From an uncultured Prevotellaceae bacterium (GTDB lineage: Bacteria; Bacteroidota; Bacteroidia; Bacteroidales; Muribaculaceae), in the NCBI GenBank assembly GCA_947306175.1, contig CAMZFV010000007.1:1-64000 (forward strand): a DNA stretch of 64,000 nt. The letters are read 5' to 3'. The translations under genes were made by a program, and so were the position numbers. The notes beneath the pieces were generated by a model, which was not told the DNA's origin, did no database searches, and saw nothing but the letters and a program-made list of their open reading frames with translations. Positions 33,677-43,219 of this stretch are shown one piece after another. The stretch's first letter is position 1. Every line of letters begins with the position of its first letter.

Positions 33677-35071
33677 ATGAAACAGACGACACTGAAGAAC
33701 GCCTTCACCGTGACTGGCAAGGGATTGCACACGGGCCAAATGTCAACGGCGACTTTTAAGCCTGCCGAAGTGAACACGGGCTATGTGTTCAAGCGCATCG
33801 ATATGGAGGGTCAACCTACCATTCAGGCGCTTGCCGAACACGTCATTGAGACTACCCGTGGTACCGTCATCGCCAGCAAGAGCAACAAGGAGGCCCGCGT
33901 GAGCACCATTGAGCACGCTATGGCTGCCCTGTATGCAGCTGGCATCGACAACTGCCTGATCGAGGTGAACTGTGGCGAGGTGCCTATCCTTGACGGCAGT
34001 GCCATCAAGTGGTGTGAGGAAATTGAGAAAGCCGGCATCGTCGAACAGGAAGCAGACAAGGAATACTATGTCGTGAAGCAGCGCATCAAAGTCGTTGACA
34101 AGGAAACCGGCTCTTCACTTATTGTGTTGCCAGATGATGATTTCTCCATCGACTGCATGGTTGAGTATGATTCTCCTGTGCTGGGCAATCAATTCGCCTC
34201 ATTGACTGACATCCGCCAGTTCAAGAGTCAGATAGCCGGCAGCCGCACCTTTGTGTTTGTGCGCGAGGTGCAGCCGCTTATCCAGTTGGGTCTCATCAAG
34301 GGCGGCGACTTGGATAACGCCATCGTGATCTATGACACGCCCATGAAACAGGACGATCTGGATCGCATGGCCGACGTGATGAACGTACCCCACAAGGACG
34401 CCAGTGAGTTGGGTTATCTCAACAACAAGCCCTTGGCTTTCAAGAACGAGCCTGCCCGCCACAAACTGCTTGATGTGATGGGCGACCTCGCATTGATCGG
34501 CCGTCCCTTGAAGGGCCGCATCGTTGCCACCCGTCCCGGTCACACCATCAACACCCAGTTGTCAAAGAAAATCCGTCAAGAGCTACGTTACCAGAACGTT
34601 CAGGCCCCTATCTATGACCCGAACAAGGAGCCGCTCTATGACGTCAACCAGATACGCCAGATGCTGCCCCACCGCTATCCCATGCTCCTCGTTGACAAGA
34701 TCATCGAGAAGGGTAAGAAGCACATCGTGGGCATCAAGAACGTGACCGCCAACGAGCCGTTCTTCCAGGGACACTTCCCGCATGAGCCCATCATGCCGGG
34801 CGTGCTCCAGGTCGAGGCCATGGCCCAAGTGGGCGGCATCCTCGTGCTGAGCGGCGTGGATGAGCCTGAGAAATACTCCACCTATTTCCTCAAGATAGAT
34901 AATGTGAAGTTCCGCAGCAAGGTCGTTCCAGGTGACACACTCATCTTCCACCTGTCGATGATGACACCCATCCGCCGCGGCACCGCCATCATGAAGGGCT
35001 ATGCCTTTGTGGGCGAAAAGATCGTCACCGAAGCCGAGTTCATGGCGCAAATCGTCAAAAATCCCGAATAA
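33677..35071 (+). CDS. lpxC/fabZ: Bifunctional UDP-3-O-acyl-GlcNAc deacetylase / 3-hydroxyacyl-ACP dehydratase
   Basis: A 464-residue fusion typical of Bacteroidetes. Residues about 1-300 are LpxC, the committed zinc deacetylase of lipid A synthesis, with zinc ligands in STIEHAMAALYAAG and HKLLDVMGDLALIG. Residues about 318-464 are FabZ, which dehydrates 3-hydroxyacyl-ACP, with LPHRYPMLLVDKI and the catalytic GHFPHEPIMPGVLQVEAMAQ. The fusion may link the use of hydroxyacyl-ACP for lipid A with fatty acid elongation. Preceded by a heptad array and followed after 31 nt by lpxA. Confidence 0.97.
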   Translation: MKQTTLKNAFTVTGKGLHTGQMSTATFKPAEVNTGYVFKRIDMEGQPTIQALAEHVIETTRGTVIASKSNKEARVSTIEHAMAALYAAGIDNCLIEVNCGEVPILDGSAIKWCEEIEKAGIVEQEADKEYYVVKQRIKVVDKETGSSLIVLPDDDFSIDCMVEYDSPVLGNQFASLTDIRQFKSQIAGSRTFVFVREVQPLIQLGLIKGGDLDNAIVIYDTPMKQDDLDRMADVMNVPHKDASELGYLNNKPLAFKNEPARHKLLDVMGDLALIGRPLKGRIVATRPGHTINTQLSKKIRQELRYQNVQAPIYDPNKEPLYDVNQIRQMLPHRYPMLLVDKIIEKGKKHIVGIKNVTANEPFFQGHFPHEPIMPGVLQVEAMAQVGGILVLSGVDEPEKYSTYFLKIDNVKFRSKVVPGDTLIFHLSMMTPIRRGTAIMKGYAFVGEKIVTEAEFMAQIVKNPE

Positions 35072-35102
35072 CTAATAGAGTTGTAAGTTTAATAAAGAGA
35101 AT

Positions 35103-35876
35103 ATGGACATTCATCAGTTTGCCGTCGTTCACCCTGACGCTAAAATTGGGGAAAATGTGAAAATCGGTCCTTTTGTGACCATCGACGCCAATGTAGAGAT
35201 TGGTGACGGCACTATCATCGATAGTGGAGCCGTTATCCGTAGTGGTGCACGCATCGGTAAGAATTGCCACATCCATGCCAATGCTGTGGTGTGCGACATC
35301 CCACAAGACCTTAAATTCCAGGGAGAAGACACAGTTGCCATCATCGGCGACAACACTGTTATCCGCGAGTTTGTCACCATTCACCGTGGCACAGCCTCTA
35401 AGGGTAAGACCGTGGTGGGTAACAACTGCCTCATCATGGCTTATTCCCACGTGGCTCATGACTGCGTGGTCGGAAACAACGTCATCATGTCTAATGCCGT
35501 ACAGCTTGCCGGTGAGGTTGTTGCCGACGATTTCGCCATCATCGGCGGCGGTGCACTGGTTCATCAGTTCACACACATCGGCAGCCACGTGATGATTCAA
35601 GGAGGCGCACTAGTGAACAAGGACGTACCGCCCTTCTGCATGGTGGCACGCTACCCCATCGTCTATGAGGGTGTGAACAAGATAGGTCTGCACCGCCGTG
35701 GCTACACCAGCGAGCAGATTGACGCCATCGCCGACGTTTACCGCACCATCTATGACTCGGGCATGAACATCACCCAATCCTTGCCCGAGGTGGAGAAACT
35801 TCCTGCCACCCCCGAACGCGACATGATTCTCGAATTTGTGCGTGGCAGCAAGCGCGGCATCGTCCGCAAGCCATAG
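35103..35876 (+). CDS. lpxA: UDP-N-acetylglucosamine O-acyltransferase
   Basis: First step of lipid A synthesis: transfers 3-hydroxyacyl from ACP to UDP-GlcNAc. The 257-residue protein has hexapeptide repeats (IHQFAVVHPDAKIGENVKIG, IGDGTIIDSGAVIRSGARIG), the catalytic His in MAYSHVAHDCVVGNN (about 120-125), and the C-terminal helical domain starting at about KIGLHRRGYTSEQID. Last gene of the operon; followed by a bidirectional terminator facing the TPR gene. Confidence 0.97.
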   Translation: MDIHQFAVVHPDAKIGENVKIGPFVTIDANVEIGDGTIIDSGAVIRSGARIGKNCHIHANAVVCDIPQDLKFQGEDTVAIIGDNTVIREFVTIHRGTASKGKTVVGNNCLIMAYSHVAHDCVVGNNVIMSNAVQLAGEVVADDFAIIGGGALVHQFTHIGSHVMIQGGALVNKDVPPFCMVARYPIVYEGVNKIGLHRRGYTSEQIDAIADVYRTIYDSGMNITQSLPEVEKLPATPERDMILEFVRGSKRGIVRKP

Positions 35877-35908
35877 TTTTCAGACAACTGAGAATACTTG
35901 ATAAAACA

Positions 35909-35955
35909 AACTTGGACAACTATTATTTAATTAATTGTTGTCCAAGTTGTTATTT
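35909..35955. terminator. Bidirectional terminator after lpxA
   Basis: AACTTGGACAAC (35909-35920) and GTTGTCCAAGTT (35937-35948) pair perfectly, followed by GTTATTTTG on the plus strand; it lies between convergent genes. Confidence 0.8.
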
Positions 35956-35978
35956 TGTTGTCAGTGTTGTTTGATGAA

Positions 35979-37220
35979 TTACTGGGCAGATTCGATGGCT
36001 TGGAGTTTATCGGCTTCGCCCAGCTTGTAATAGATGTCGCGCAGGGCGTTGACGAGTTCCTTATTGCGAGGGTTGATAGCGTAGGATTTTTCCAGATAAG
36101 GTAAAGCCTCACGGTAAATCGGATTGACCAAGTCTGCCAACTTCTTGCCATAGAGGTGGCTGTTCTGGCGTGTCTCCATCGCCTTGTTGTAGAAGAAACG
36201 TCCCACATTGAACAAGCCACTGGCATTGCTGTCGTTCAGCTCGATACAGCGCTGGTAATAGGGGAAAGCCTCGTAGATGTCATCATAGTTCTCCACGACG
36301 AGTCCCTTGAGGTTGTATAACTCGTCGTCATTAGGACTGGCAGCCAGCGCCTCGTCAATCAGGTCATTGGCTCCCGAGAAATCCTCACGGGCGAGGAAAT
36401 TGTTGATCAGAATGCGGATGTATTGCGGGTCACTGGTACCGAACTTAACGAATGCGTCCCAAGCCAGTTTCACCACCTCTTTTTCATTGCCCAAGTCGCT
36501 CAGGCAAACGAGTGCATAGTCATAGGCCTCCTTACGGTTGTAACCCGAATGACGAGCGATGCTGAAAAGACGAACGGCATCGATGGTGTCGGCCTTCTGC
36601 CAAGCGGCAATACCCTGATAATAACGCACCTCGGCAACAATACTGTCGGGCTTCACCCAACGTGGGTCGTCGCTACGGGCTGCCATCTGGCAGTAATAGT
36701 CCCAAGCCTTGTAAGCGCCGTCCCAGTCCTTGATATTATAAAGTTCGCTTCCAGCGATGCGGTAATTGTCGTGGTGCTCCACAAGACGATTGACAACCTC
36801 TTTGCTATACTTAGTCTTCACACTGGGACGCTTAGTTTTCTTATCGATGACGGGTTGGCCCTTCTTGTCCAGCACATGGATGGTATCGAGCTTGAGCGCA
36901 ATCAAGCTGTAGTCGTAGGCATCAATTAGAGTGTGACCCATGGCCTTGATATCAATCTTCTTGCCCACTCGGCGGTTATCCATGTACTTATCGTACAGCT
37001 CCAACTTGATGCGGTTAGCCAGTGCCCAGGTCTCGGCACGATTACGGGTCTCGTCATCGGTGAGCGCGGGTTGCAGCTTGCTGAAGGCCTTGTTGTAACT
37101 GTCCACTGTCATGGTCAGCCCACTGATGGCTTTCTTGGCTTCGTTGACCCGCAATTGCTGACCTGAAGCCCCAAGAGCCAGTAGCATCACAATGGCTAAT
37201 ATAGTGGTTATCTTTTTCAC
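35979..37220 (-). CDS. Exported TPR-repeat protein, paralogue 1
   Basis: A 413-residue exported protein. The ORF track starts at a TTG (37250) that overlaps a -7 box TAATTTTG (minus 37255-37248); GTG 37220 gives a proper signal peptide (VKKITTILAIVMLLALGASG). The rest is helical with several tetratricopeptide repeats (for example DGAYKAWDYYCQMA, DSNASGLFNVGRFFYNKA). It shares KTKYSKEVVNRLVEHHDNY with paralogue 2 next door (KTKYSKEMIGVLTAHMGDI), so the two arose by tandem duplication. No enzyme motif is seen; a scaffolding role is inference. Confidence 0.78.
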   Translation of the reverse strand: MKKITTILAIVMLLALGASGQQLRVNEAKKAISGLTMTVDSYNKAFSKLQPALTDDETRNRAETWALANRIKLELYDKYMDNRRVGKKIDIKAMGHTLIDAYDYSLIALKLDTIHVLDKKGQPVIDKKTKRPSVKTKYSKEVVNRLVEHHDNYRIAGSELYNIKDWDGAYKAWDYYCQMAARSDDPRWVKPDSIVAEVRYYQGIAAWQKADTIDAVRLFSIARHSGYNRKEAYDYALVCLSDLGNEKEVVKLAWDAFVKFGTSDPQYIRILINNFLAREDFSGANDLIDEALAASPNDDELYNLKGLVVENYDDIYEAFPYYQRCIELNDSNASGLFNVGRFFYNKAMETRQNSHLYGKKLADLVNPIYREALPYLEKSYAINPRNKELVNALRDIYYKLGEADKLQAIESAQ

Positions 37221-37305
37221 AATTGTATTCCTTGAAAAATCACGCCGCAAAATTAGTGATTATTCCGCTTGTGTGCAAATGGAGACGGATTTATCAGAAA
37301 GTGAA

Positions 37306-37336
37306 GAGCGGCAAGGCCTAAAAGGTCTCACCGCTC
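37306..37336 (-). terminator. Probable terminator after TPR paralogue 2
   Basis: GAGCGG (37306-37311) and CCGCTC (37331-37336) pair, with an inner GGCC/GGTC stem. It lies between the two TPR genes, ahead of the promoter of paralogue 1. Confidence 0.5.
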
Positions 37337-37359
37337 AATTTACCATTAATATTAAACAA

Positions 37360-38496
37360 TTACTTAACGCCCATCACCTCAAACTTGTAGAGAATATCAT
37401 CAAGGACATTCTTGGCCTTGTTGTCATCGGGATTGAGGTCAGCAGCCTTCTGCAAGAAAGGAATAGCCCTGTCATAGATGGGTTTGAGCTTGGGAACGAG
37501 GTCCTTGTTGGTGGCAGTGGGATTATCATCGATAATCTTCTGAGCCTGCAGATAGAGGCAACGGCCAACATCAAAGAAAGCGTTAGCATAATTGGGATCA
37601 ACCTCGGTAGCCTTGATGTAGAAAGGCAGAGCAGCGTCAATACCATCTACCAGCTCGGTGGTGAAGCCCTTGATGTCATGCAGGGTACCGTTCATGGGAT
37701 CAGCCTTGAGCGCGTTGTCGATGAAATCGTTAGCCTTGTCGTATTCCTGCTTGTCGAGCATACCCTGAACCATGTTGGCCAGCGACGAAGTCTGGAAGTC
37801 AACGATGTTGTTGTCGGTGTAACCCAGCTTGCGGGCCTTAGTAAAGCTATCATAAGCATCAGCAAACTTCTGAATCTGATACTGCGAGTAGCCCTGGAAG
37901 AAACGCACCTGGCTAATCGTGCTGTCGGCAGCTGCCACACCATTCTTGATGGCGAAGTCTGACGATGCAAGGTCAGCATAAGTGCCAAAGGCATCAGCTG
38001 CATTCTCCCAATCGCTGTTCTGCAGATAAACATTACCGGCATTGGCAATGTCACCCATGTGGGCAGTGAGGACACCGATCATTTCCTTGCTGTATTTGGT
38101 CTTCACCTTCTTGGTGCCGTCGCTATTCAGTTTGGGCATACCGGTTTTCTTGTCCATCTCAACAATGGTGTCCAAGGGGAGAGCCTGGAAGAAGTATGAG
38201 TAACCTGCACTCAACAAATCGTTCATCAAGTTGTCATCAACAGGCTGACCGAGCGATTTAGCTCCAAACATGGTGTCATAAAGACTGAAAGCAGCCTTAC
38301 CAGCAGTGTACCAAGTGAGCACGTCTTTTGCACTCTCAGGGTTGGTGAAGGCGGGTTCAATCTTCTCCATCACCTCCATCAGTGCCTGAGGATTGCCAGA
38401 TCCGGCCTTCTTGGAGAGGTCTTTCACGAGGCTCATCTGAGCCGATGCGCCGAACGCCATGATGGCAGCTGCGGCGAAAAGAATCATCTTTTTCAT
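37360..38496 (-). CDS. Exported TPR-repeat protein, paralogue 2
   Basis: A 378-residue exported protein starting at ATG 38496 (the ORF-track start 38508 is a TTG). The signal peptide is MKKMILFAAAAIMAFGASA. TPR-like helices follow, such as DWENAADAFGTYADLA, ADAYDSFTKARKLGYTDNN and ANAFFDVGRCLYLQAQKI. It starts 31 nt after the gyrA stop and may be co-transcribed with gyrA. Architecture and length match paralogue 1. Function unknown. Confidence 0.78.
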   Translation of the reverse strand: MKKMILFAAAAIMAFGASAQMSLVKDLSKKAGSGNPQALMEVMEKIEPAFTNPESAKDVLTWYTAGKAAFSLYDTMFGAKSLGQPVDDNLMNDLLSAGYSYFFQALPLDTIVEMDKKTGMPKLNSDGTKKVKTKYSKEMIGVLTAHMGDIANAGNVYLQNSDWENAADAFGTYADLASSDFAIKNGVAAADSTISQVRFFQGYSQYQIQKFADAYDSFTKARKLGYTDNNIVDFQTSSLANMVQGMLDKQEYDKANDFIDNALKADPMNGTLHDIKGFTTELVDGIDAALPFYIKATEVDPNYANAFFDVGRCLYLQAQKIIDDNPTATNKDLVPKLKPIYDRAIPFLQKAADLNPDDNKAKNVLDDILYKFEVMGVK

Positions 38497-38527
38497 TTTT
38501 GTTAACAATTAAGTTGGTTTATAATGT

Positions 38528-41098
38528 TTATTCGTTGTCGTTTTGTTGGTTCTCTGTATTCTCGGAGTTCTCTGAGATCTCGGAGTTCTCTGAGTTCTCT
38601 GGTTGCTCTGTGAGATTATCTGCAAAGGCGTCGCGTACGCTTTCCTCGTCAGTCGTCTCGGGCTCGGTATCCACCTTGCAAACGCTTGCTATCTCGTCGT
38701 TTTTCTTCTCTAGGTTGATGAGCCTTACACCCTGAGTGGCGCGTCCCATGACGCGGAGCGAGCTAACCCGTAGCCTGATGGCGATGCCGCTCTTGTTGAT
38801 GATGACAAGGTCGTTTTCGTCATTCACATTCTTGATTGCAATTAGCTTGCCAGTCTTGGGAGTAATGTTAATGGTTTTAACACCTTTACCGCCACGGTTG
38901 GTCACGCGATAGTCCTCAAGGGCACTGCGTTTACCCATACCCTGCTCCGAAACGACGAGCACGTTGTCACGGGTGCCGGCACGCATACAGATCATGCCGA
39001 TCACTTCGTCACCCTCACTCAGGGTCATGCCCTTAACGCCAGTAGCGGTACGACCCATAGCACGAACCTTGGTCTCGGCAAAGCGGATAGCATAACCCTT
39101 GCTGTTAGCCATAATCACCTCGCTGTTACCCTCGGTAAGGATAGCACCTACGAGCTGATCGTCCTCAGCGATATTGAGGGCACGCACACCATTGGCACGT
39201 GGACGGGAGTAAGCACTCAGACTCGTGCGCTTCACAATACCCTTCTTGGTGCCAAATACAATATAATGTGACTGGTTGTACTCGGGATCGGTCAAGGCCG
39301 TTGCGCGGACAAAGGCCATGATGCGGTTCTCACTATCCAGATTCAGCAGATTCTGGATGGCGCGACCCTTGCTGTTCTTGGTGCCTTCGGGAATCTCGAA
39401 CACACGCAGCCAGAAGCAGCGGCCCGTAGCCGTGAAGAACAGCATGTAATTGTGGTTGGTGGCTTCATAGACATACTCGATGAAGTCCTCATCGCGGGTG
39501 TCACTGCCCTTGGCGCCCACACCGCCGCGTGCCTGAGCACGGTATTCCTTGAGCGGGGTGCGCTTGATATAACCGAAGTGGGAGATGGTGATGATCATGG
39601 GATCGTCGCTGTAGAAGTCCTCTGCGTTCATCTCCTCGCTGGAATAAACAATCTGGGTACGGCGCTCGTCGCCGAATTTCTCCTTGACTTCGAGCAATTC
39701 CTCCTCAATCACCTTGCGGCACTCGGCGGGATCATCGAGGATAGCCTGCAGGTGCTCGATGGTCTTGCGCACCTCGGCCAACTCGTTGTGGAGCTTCTCC
39801 TGCTCCAATCCGGTGAGCTGGCGCAGACGCATTTCAACGATGGCGCGGGCCTGAATCTCGGTAAGGCTGAAACGCTCGCGCAAGCGCTGGATAGCGTGGT
39901 CGGTCGAGTCACTGCTCTTGATGATGGCGATCACCTCATCGATATTGTCGCTGGCAATAATCAGTCCTTCCAGGATGTGGGCACGCTCCTGCGCTTTCTT
40001 CAGGTCATAGCGGGTGCGGCGGATGACCACCTCGTGGCGGTGCTCCAGGAAGTAGTGGAGCAGCTGCTTGAGGTTAAGCAGCATGGGACGGCCATTGACC
40101 AGACATACGTTGTTCACGCTGAAGGAAGACTGCAACTCGGTCATCTTGTACAGCTTGTTGAGCAGCACGTTGGGGTTGAAGTCCTTCTTCACGTCGATGA
40201 CGATGCGCATACCGTGGCGGTCGCTCTCGTCGTTGATGTCGGCAATGCCTTCAATTCTCTTCTCCTCGACCAGGCGGGCGATGTTCTCAATGAGGTCTTT
40301 CTTGTTGACATTGTAAGGAATCTCATTGACCACGATGCGCTCATGGTTGTGCTCGGTCTCAATCTCGGCCTTGGCGCGCACGACGATGCGTCCGCGACCT
40401 GTCTCAAAGGCGTCTTTCACACCCTGGTAGCCGTAGATAATACCACCCGTGGGGAAGTCGGGCGCCTTGATGTAGTTCATCAGGTCGCTCACCTCCATCT
40501 CGGGGTCTTCGAGCAAAGCCAGGCAGGCATCGATACACTCGCCCAGGTTGTGGGGAGCCATATTGGTCGCCATACCGACGGCAATACCCGTGGCACCGTT
40601 TACCAACAGGTTAGGAATGCGAGTGGGCAGCACCGAGGGCTCTTCAAGCGTGTTATCGAAGTTGGGCACGAAATCAACGGTGTCCTTGTCCATGTCCTCC
40701 ATCATGCTCTCGCCCATCTTGTCGAGACGCACCTCGGTGTAACGCATGGCAGCGGGGCTGTCACCATCCACCGAACCGAAGTTACCCTGTCCGTCAACCA
40801 GCGGGTAGCGCATCGCCCATTCCTGAGCCAGACGGACCATGGCGAAGTAAACCGAAGAATCACCGTGGGGGTGGTACTTACCAAGCACATCACCCACGAT
40901 ACGTGCCGATTTCTTGTAGGGGGCATTGGAATAGTTGCGCAACTTGTCCATGCCGTAGAGTACCCTGCGGTGCACCGGCTTGAAGCCGTCGCGCACATCG
41001 GGTAGCGCACGCGAAACGATGACCGACATCGAATAATCGATGTAACTGGTCTTCATTTCGTTCTCAATGTTGATCTCTAGAATTCGATCGTTGTCCAT
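38528..41098 (-). CDS. gyrA: DNA gyrase subunit A
   Basis: Breakage-rejoining subunit of gyrase, which introduces negative supercoils with GyrB. The 856-residue protein has [17 protein letters not shown] near the N-terminus, the quinolone-resistance region [15 protein letters not shown] (a serine at the key position), the catalytic Tyr in [10 protein letters not shown], and a C-terminal beta-pinwheel with a GyrA-box-like NRGGKGVKT. The tail is odd: [20 protein letters not shown] is encoded by short tandem repeats (38549-38615). The -7 box TAAATTTG on the minus strand (41202-41195) gives a leader of about 95 nt. Confidence 0.97.
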   Translation of the reverse strand: MDNDRILEINIENEMKTSYIDYSMSVIVSRALPDVRDGFKPVHRRVLYGMDKLRNYSNAPYKKSARIVGDVLGKYHPHGDSSVYFAMVRLAQEWAMRYPLVDGQGNFGSVDGDSPAAMRYTEVRLDKMGESMMEDMDKDTVDFVPNFDNTLEEPSVLPTRIPNLLVNGATGIAVGMATNMAPHNLGECIDACLALLEDPEMEVSDLMNYIKAPDFPTGGIIYGYQGVKDAFETGRGRIVVRAKAEIETEHNHERIVVNEIPYNVNKKDLIENIARLVEEKRIEGIADINDESDRHGMRIVIDVKKDFNPNVLLNKLYKMTELQSSFSVNNVCLVNGRPMLLNLKQLLHYFLEHRHEVVIRRTRYDLKKAQERAHILEGLIIASDNIDEVIAIIKSSDSTDHAIQRLRERFSLTEIQARAIVEMRLRQLTGLEQEKLHNELAEVRKTIEHLQAILDDPAECRKVIEEELLEVKEKFGDERRTQIVYSSEEMNAEDFYSDDPMIITISHFGYIKRTPLKEYRAQARGGVGAKGSDTRDEDFIEYVYEATNHNYMLFFTATGRCFWLRVFEIPEGTKNSKGRAIQNLLNLDSENRIMAFVRATALTDPEYNQSHYIVFGTKKGIVKRTSLSAYSRPRANGVRALNIAEDDQLVGAILTEGNSEVIMANSKGYAIRFAETKVRAMGRTATGVKGMTLSEGDEVIGMICMRAGTRDNVLVVSEQGMGKRSALEDYRVTNRGGKGVKTINITPKTGKLIAIKNVNDENDLVIINKSGIAIRLRVSSLRVMGRATQGVRLINLEKKNDEIASVCKVDTEPETTDEESVRDAFADNLTEQPENSENSEISENSENTENQQNDNE
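38549..38615 (-). repeat. Short tandem repeats encoding the acidic tail of GyrA
   Basis: On the plus strand, TTCTCTGAG/TTCTCGGAG-type 9-nt units recur (CTCGGAGTTCTCTGAG twice), encoding repeated S-E-N/I triplets. Such units are prone to slippage by 9 nt, which would keep frame and vary the tail length. Confidence 0.65.
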
Positions 41099-41392
41099 TT
41101 GTATGTTTACGTTTTAAATCTGTTCCGGGCACCGCACCGCAGGCAAAATTCCGCCCCAGGCTAGCACGCATGCCACGACATTAGGTTTAACCTACAAATT
41201 TACGCACTTTTTTTCAATCAACAATTCGATTTGCGCCACTTTTTGACTTAATATGGGGCAAAATGTTTAAAACTCATTCAAAATATTCTAAAATTACCAT
41301 TTTTCCTCGTTTTTCATATTTCCTGCACTCTTATAAAACAAAAAATCGCCCGTTTAGGGGCGATTCTTTTTATCTCAAACGAGAGTGTTTCC
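41099..41392. other. gyrA-dnaA spacer
   Basis: Holds the gyrA promoter box and leader and the dnaA terminator (41344-41365). It is A/T-rich around 41200-41340, but I find no DnaA-box cluster and no gene. Confidence 0.5.
41344..41365 (-). terminator. Terminator after dnaA
   Basis: AATCGCC and GGCGATT pair around a short loop; on the minus strand the stem is followed by TTTTTTGTTTT. Confidence 0.7.
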
Positions 41393-42796
41393 TCATTGGG
41401 TCAGGCTGGCAGTAATAGCCTGTACTTCCCGTGAGAAATCCTTCTCGATTGACATGCGCTGCTCGATCTGGATGCAGGCATGGAGCACCGTGGCATGAGT
41501 GCGGTCGAGCTTGGCGCCGATGCTGGTCGATGACATCTGGGCCTCTTTCTTGGCCAGATACATTACCAACTGTCGGGCATCGCTGATCTCGCGCTTGCGG
41601 CTCTTGCCATAGAGTACGTCGGTGGGCAGGTTGTAGTAGTCGGCCACTGTCTCGGCGATGGACTCAAAGGTCACCTGCTTGTCGGCTACCTTGACAGTGT
41701 TGCCGATGATGCTACGGGCCAGATCGACAGTAATCTCCTGCCCCAACATTGTGGCATGGGCCAACAGAGCCACCATCACACCTTCGAGCTCACGCACGCT
41801 GTCTGCGACATGGGTAGCGATGAAGTCCAGTACCTCATCACTGATATTCAAGCCGTCCTGAGCGGCCCGCATGGCGAGGAACTTGCGCCTGAGCACAAAG
41901 TCGGGTTTCTCGAGTTCCACTGTCATTCCCCACTTGAAACGGGAAATCAGCCTGGGCACCATGCCGTCCAGATCGCTGGGGCGGCAATCGCTCGACATCA
42001 CCAGTTGGCGCTGGTGCTGATGGAGATGGTTGAAGATGTGGAAGAAGGTATTTTGAGTGCCCTGCTTGCCTGCAAACTCCTGAATGTCGTCCAGCAGGAG
42101 CACGTCGATGCTCTCATAGAAATTGATGAAGTCGTTGACTTTCTTCTGTACCACGGCAGTCGTATACTGGCTCTCAAATACGCGGGCGGTGACATACAAC
42201 ACCCTCATTCTGGGGAACTGCTCCTTGAGTTTGATACCGATGGCCTGCAACAAGTGGGTCTTGCCTACGCCCGTCGAGCCAAAGACAAATAAGGGGTTAT
42301 AAGTCTTCACTTCGGGGTGCTCGGCAATAGCCTGACCAATGCTCAAGGCCAGTTTGTTGCTCATGCTGCTGCAGTAGTTCTCAAAGGTGTATCGCGGATT
42401 GAGCTGCGGGTCGATATCCTCCAACGCGTCCTCATGATCAAAGGGGTTGGCGACGCGCGGCTTGCGGATCTTGAGTTCCTGTTTGAGTTTAACGCTTGAA
42501 TTGTCCTTTGTCTGCTCGACGGCGCTGGCATCGTCATTAGCCACTACATTATATTTATAAGAGAGCTTGACATTCTCGCCAAAGACCTTTTTCAAGGCTG
42601 CCGAGAGGATGCTGAGGTAGCGTTCCTCGATCTTTTCAACAAAGAACTGCGAAGGCGCCCAAAGCGTCACGTGGTTGTTTTTCTGGTCATAGTCAACGGC
42701 AACAATGGGAGCGAACCAAGCATTATACTGCTCGGCCGGGAGGTTAGCCTTGATGGCGGCAAGGCAACGGTTCCACTGTTGTGCAACGTCAAACAT
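41393..42796 (-). CDS. dnaA: Chromosomal replication initiator DnaA
   Basis: Binds DnaA boxes and melts the origin. The 467-residue protein has domain I (about 1-80; WNRCLAAIKANLPAEQYNAWF), a variable linker, the AAA+ domain with Walker A FGSTGVGKTHLLQAIG and Walker B VLLLDDIQEFAGK, and the C-terminal DNA-binding domain with DRTHATVLHACIQIE, the box-recognition signature. It lies two genes from an MCE gene and next to gyrA. The A/T-rich upstream region (42797-43219) shows no perfect DnaA box, so I do not call an origin there. Confidence 0.97.
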   Translation of the reverse strand: MFDVAQQWNRCLAAIKANLPAEQYNAWFAPIVAVDYDQKNNHVTLWAPSQFFVEKIEERYLSILSAALKKVFGENVKLSYKYNVVANDDASAVEQTKDNSSVKLKQELKIRKPRVANPFDHEDALEDIDPQLNPRYTFENYCSSMSNKLALSIGQAIAEHPEVKTYNPLFVFGSTGVGKTHLLQAIGIKLKEQFPRMRVLYVTARVFESQYTTAVVQKKVNDFINFYESIDVLLLDDIQEFAGKQGTQNTFFHIFNHLHQHQRQLVMSSDCRPSDLDGMVPRLISRFKWGMTVELEKPDFVLRRKFLAMRAAQDGLNISDEVLDFIATHVADSVRELEGVMVALLAHATMLGQEITVDLARSIIGNTVKVADKQVTFESIAETVADYYNLPTDVLYGKSRKREISDARQLVMYLAKKEAQMSSTSIGAKLDRTHATVLHACIQIEQRMSIEKDFSREVQAITASLTQ

Positions 42797-43219
42797 TCTG
42801 TAATATTTTTCTTAGTAATGGTTGGTTTAAAATCGTGCTTCTAGCAGTACAAATTTCGGTCAATATTTTCTTATAAAAAAGTGCTCAAAAAATTTGGAAA
42901 AATCATTTTAAGTGTAACGACATTGAAAAACAAAGGGTTACGACTCCTTTTTATTTTCTTTACAATTTACGTCATTTGTTTTTTATTACTCCACTAGTTA
43001 TCAGCATATTATCTATTATCGGCATTTTGACTGTTCCATTTTTCAAACTCGCAAATGGCTGTTATTACTAGGGTTTGATTTTGCAAATCCCAAAAACAGT
43101 AATTTTCAAAAAAATCTCTATTTGGACTCATTCCAAATAGAGATTTTAGCATGTTTCATTGAGGGATTTTTCTGCCCCGAATTTGATGTTTCTTTGTTAT
43201 TTCTAACCCAGTCAGCACC
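42797..43219. other. A/T-rich region between dnaA and the MCE gene
   Basis: Contains the dnaA leader and the terminator of the MCE gene. TTATCAGCA, TTATCTATT and TTATCGGCA occur within 43000-43030 but none matches the DnaA box TTATNCACA. I see no gene. Confidence 0.5.
43111..43147 (-). terminator. Terminator after the MCE gene
   Basis: AAAATCTCTATTTGGA and TCCAAATAGAGATTTT form a perfect 16-bp stem with loop CTCAT; on the minus strand a T-run follows. Confidence 0.85.

Noticed and set aside
39452-41005. 517-codon open frame antisense to gyrA
   Set aside because: Shadow of gyrA; no family features.
38528-41098. Quinolone-resistance mutation in gyrA
   Set aside because: The key position in [10 protein letters not shown] is serine, the ordinary susceptible form; the following phenylalanine is usual in this phylum as far as I recall.
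42797-43219. Replication origin next to dnaA
   Set aside because: A/T-rich, but no perfect DnaA box was found; only loose TTATC sequences. A GC-skew plot of the whole chromosome would be decisive.
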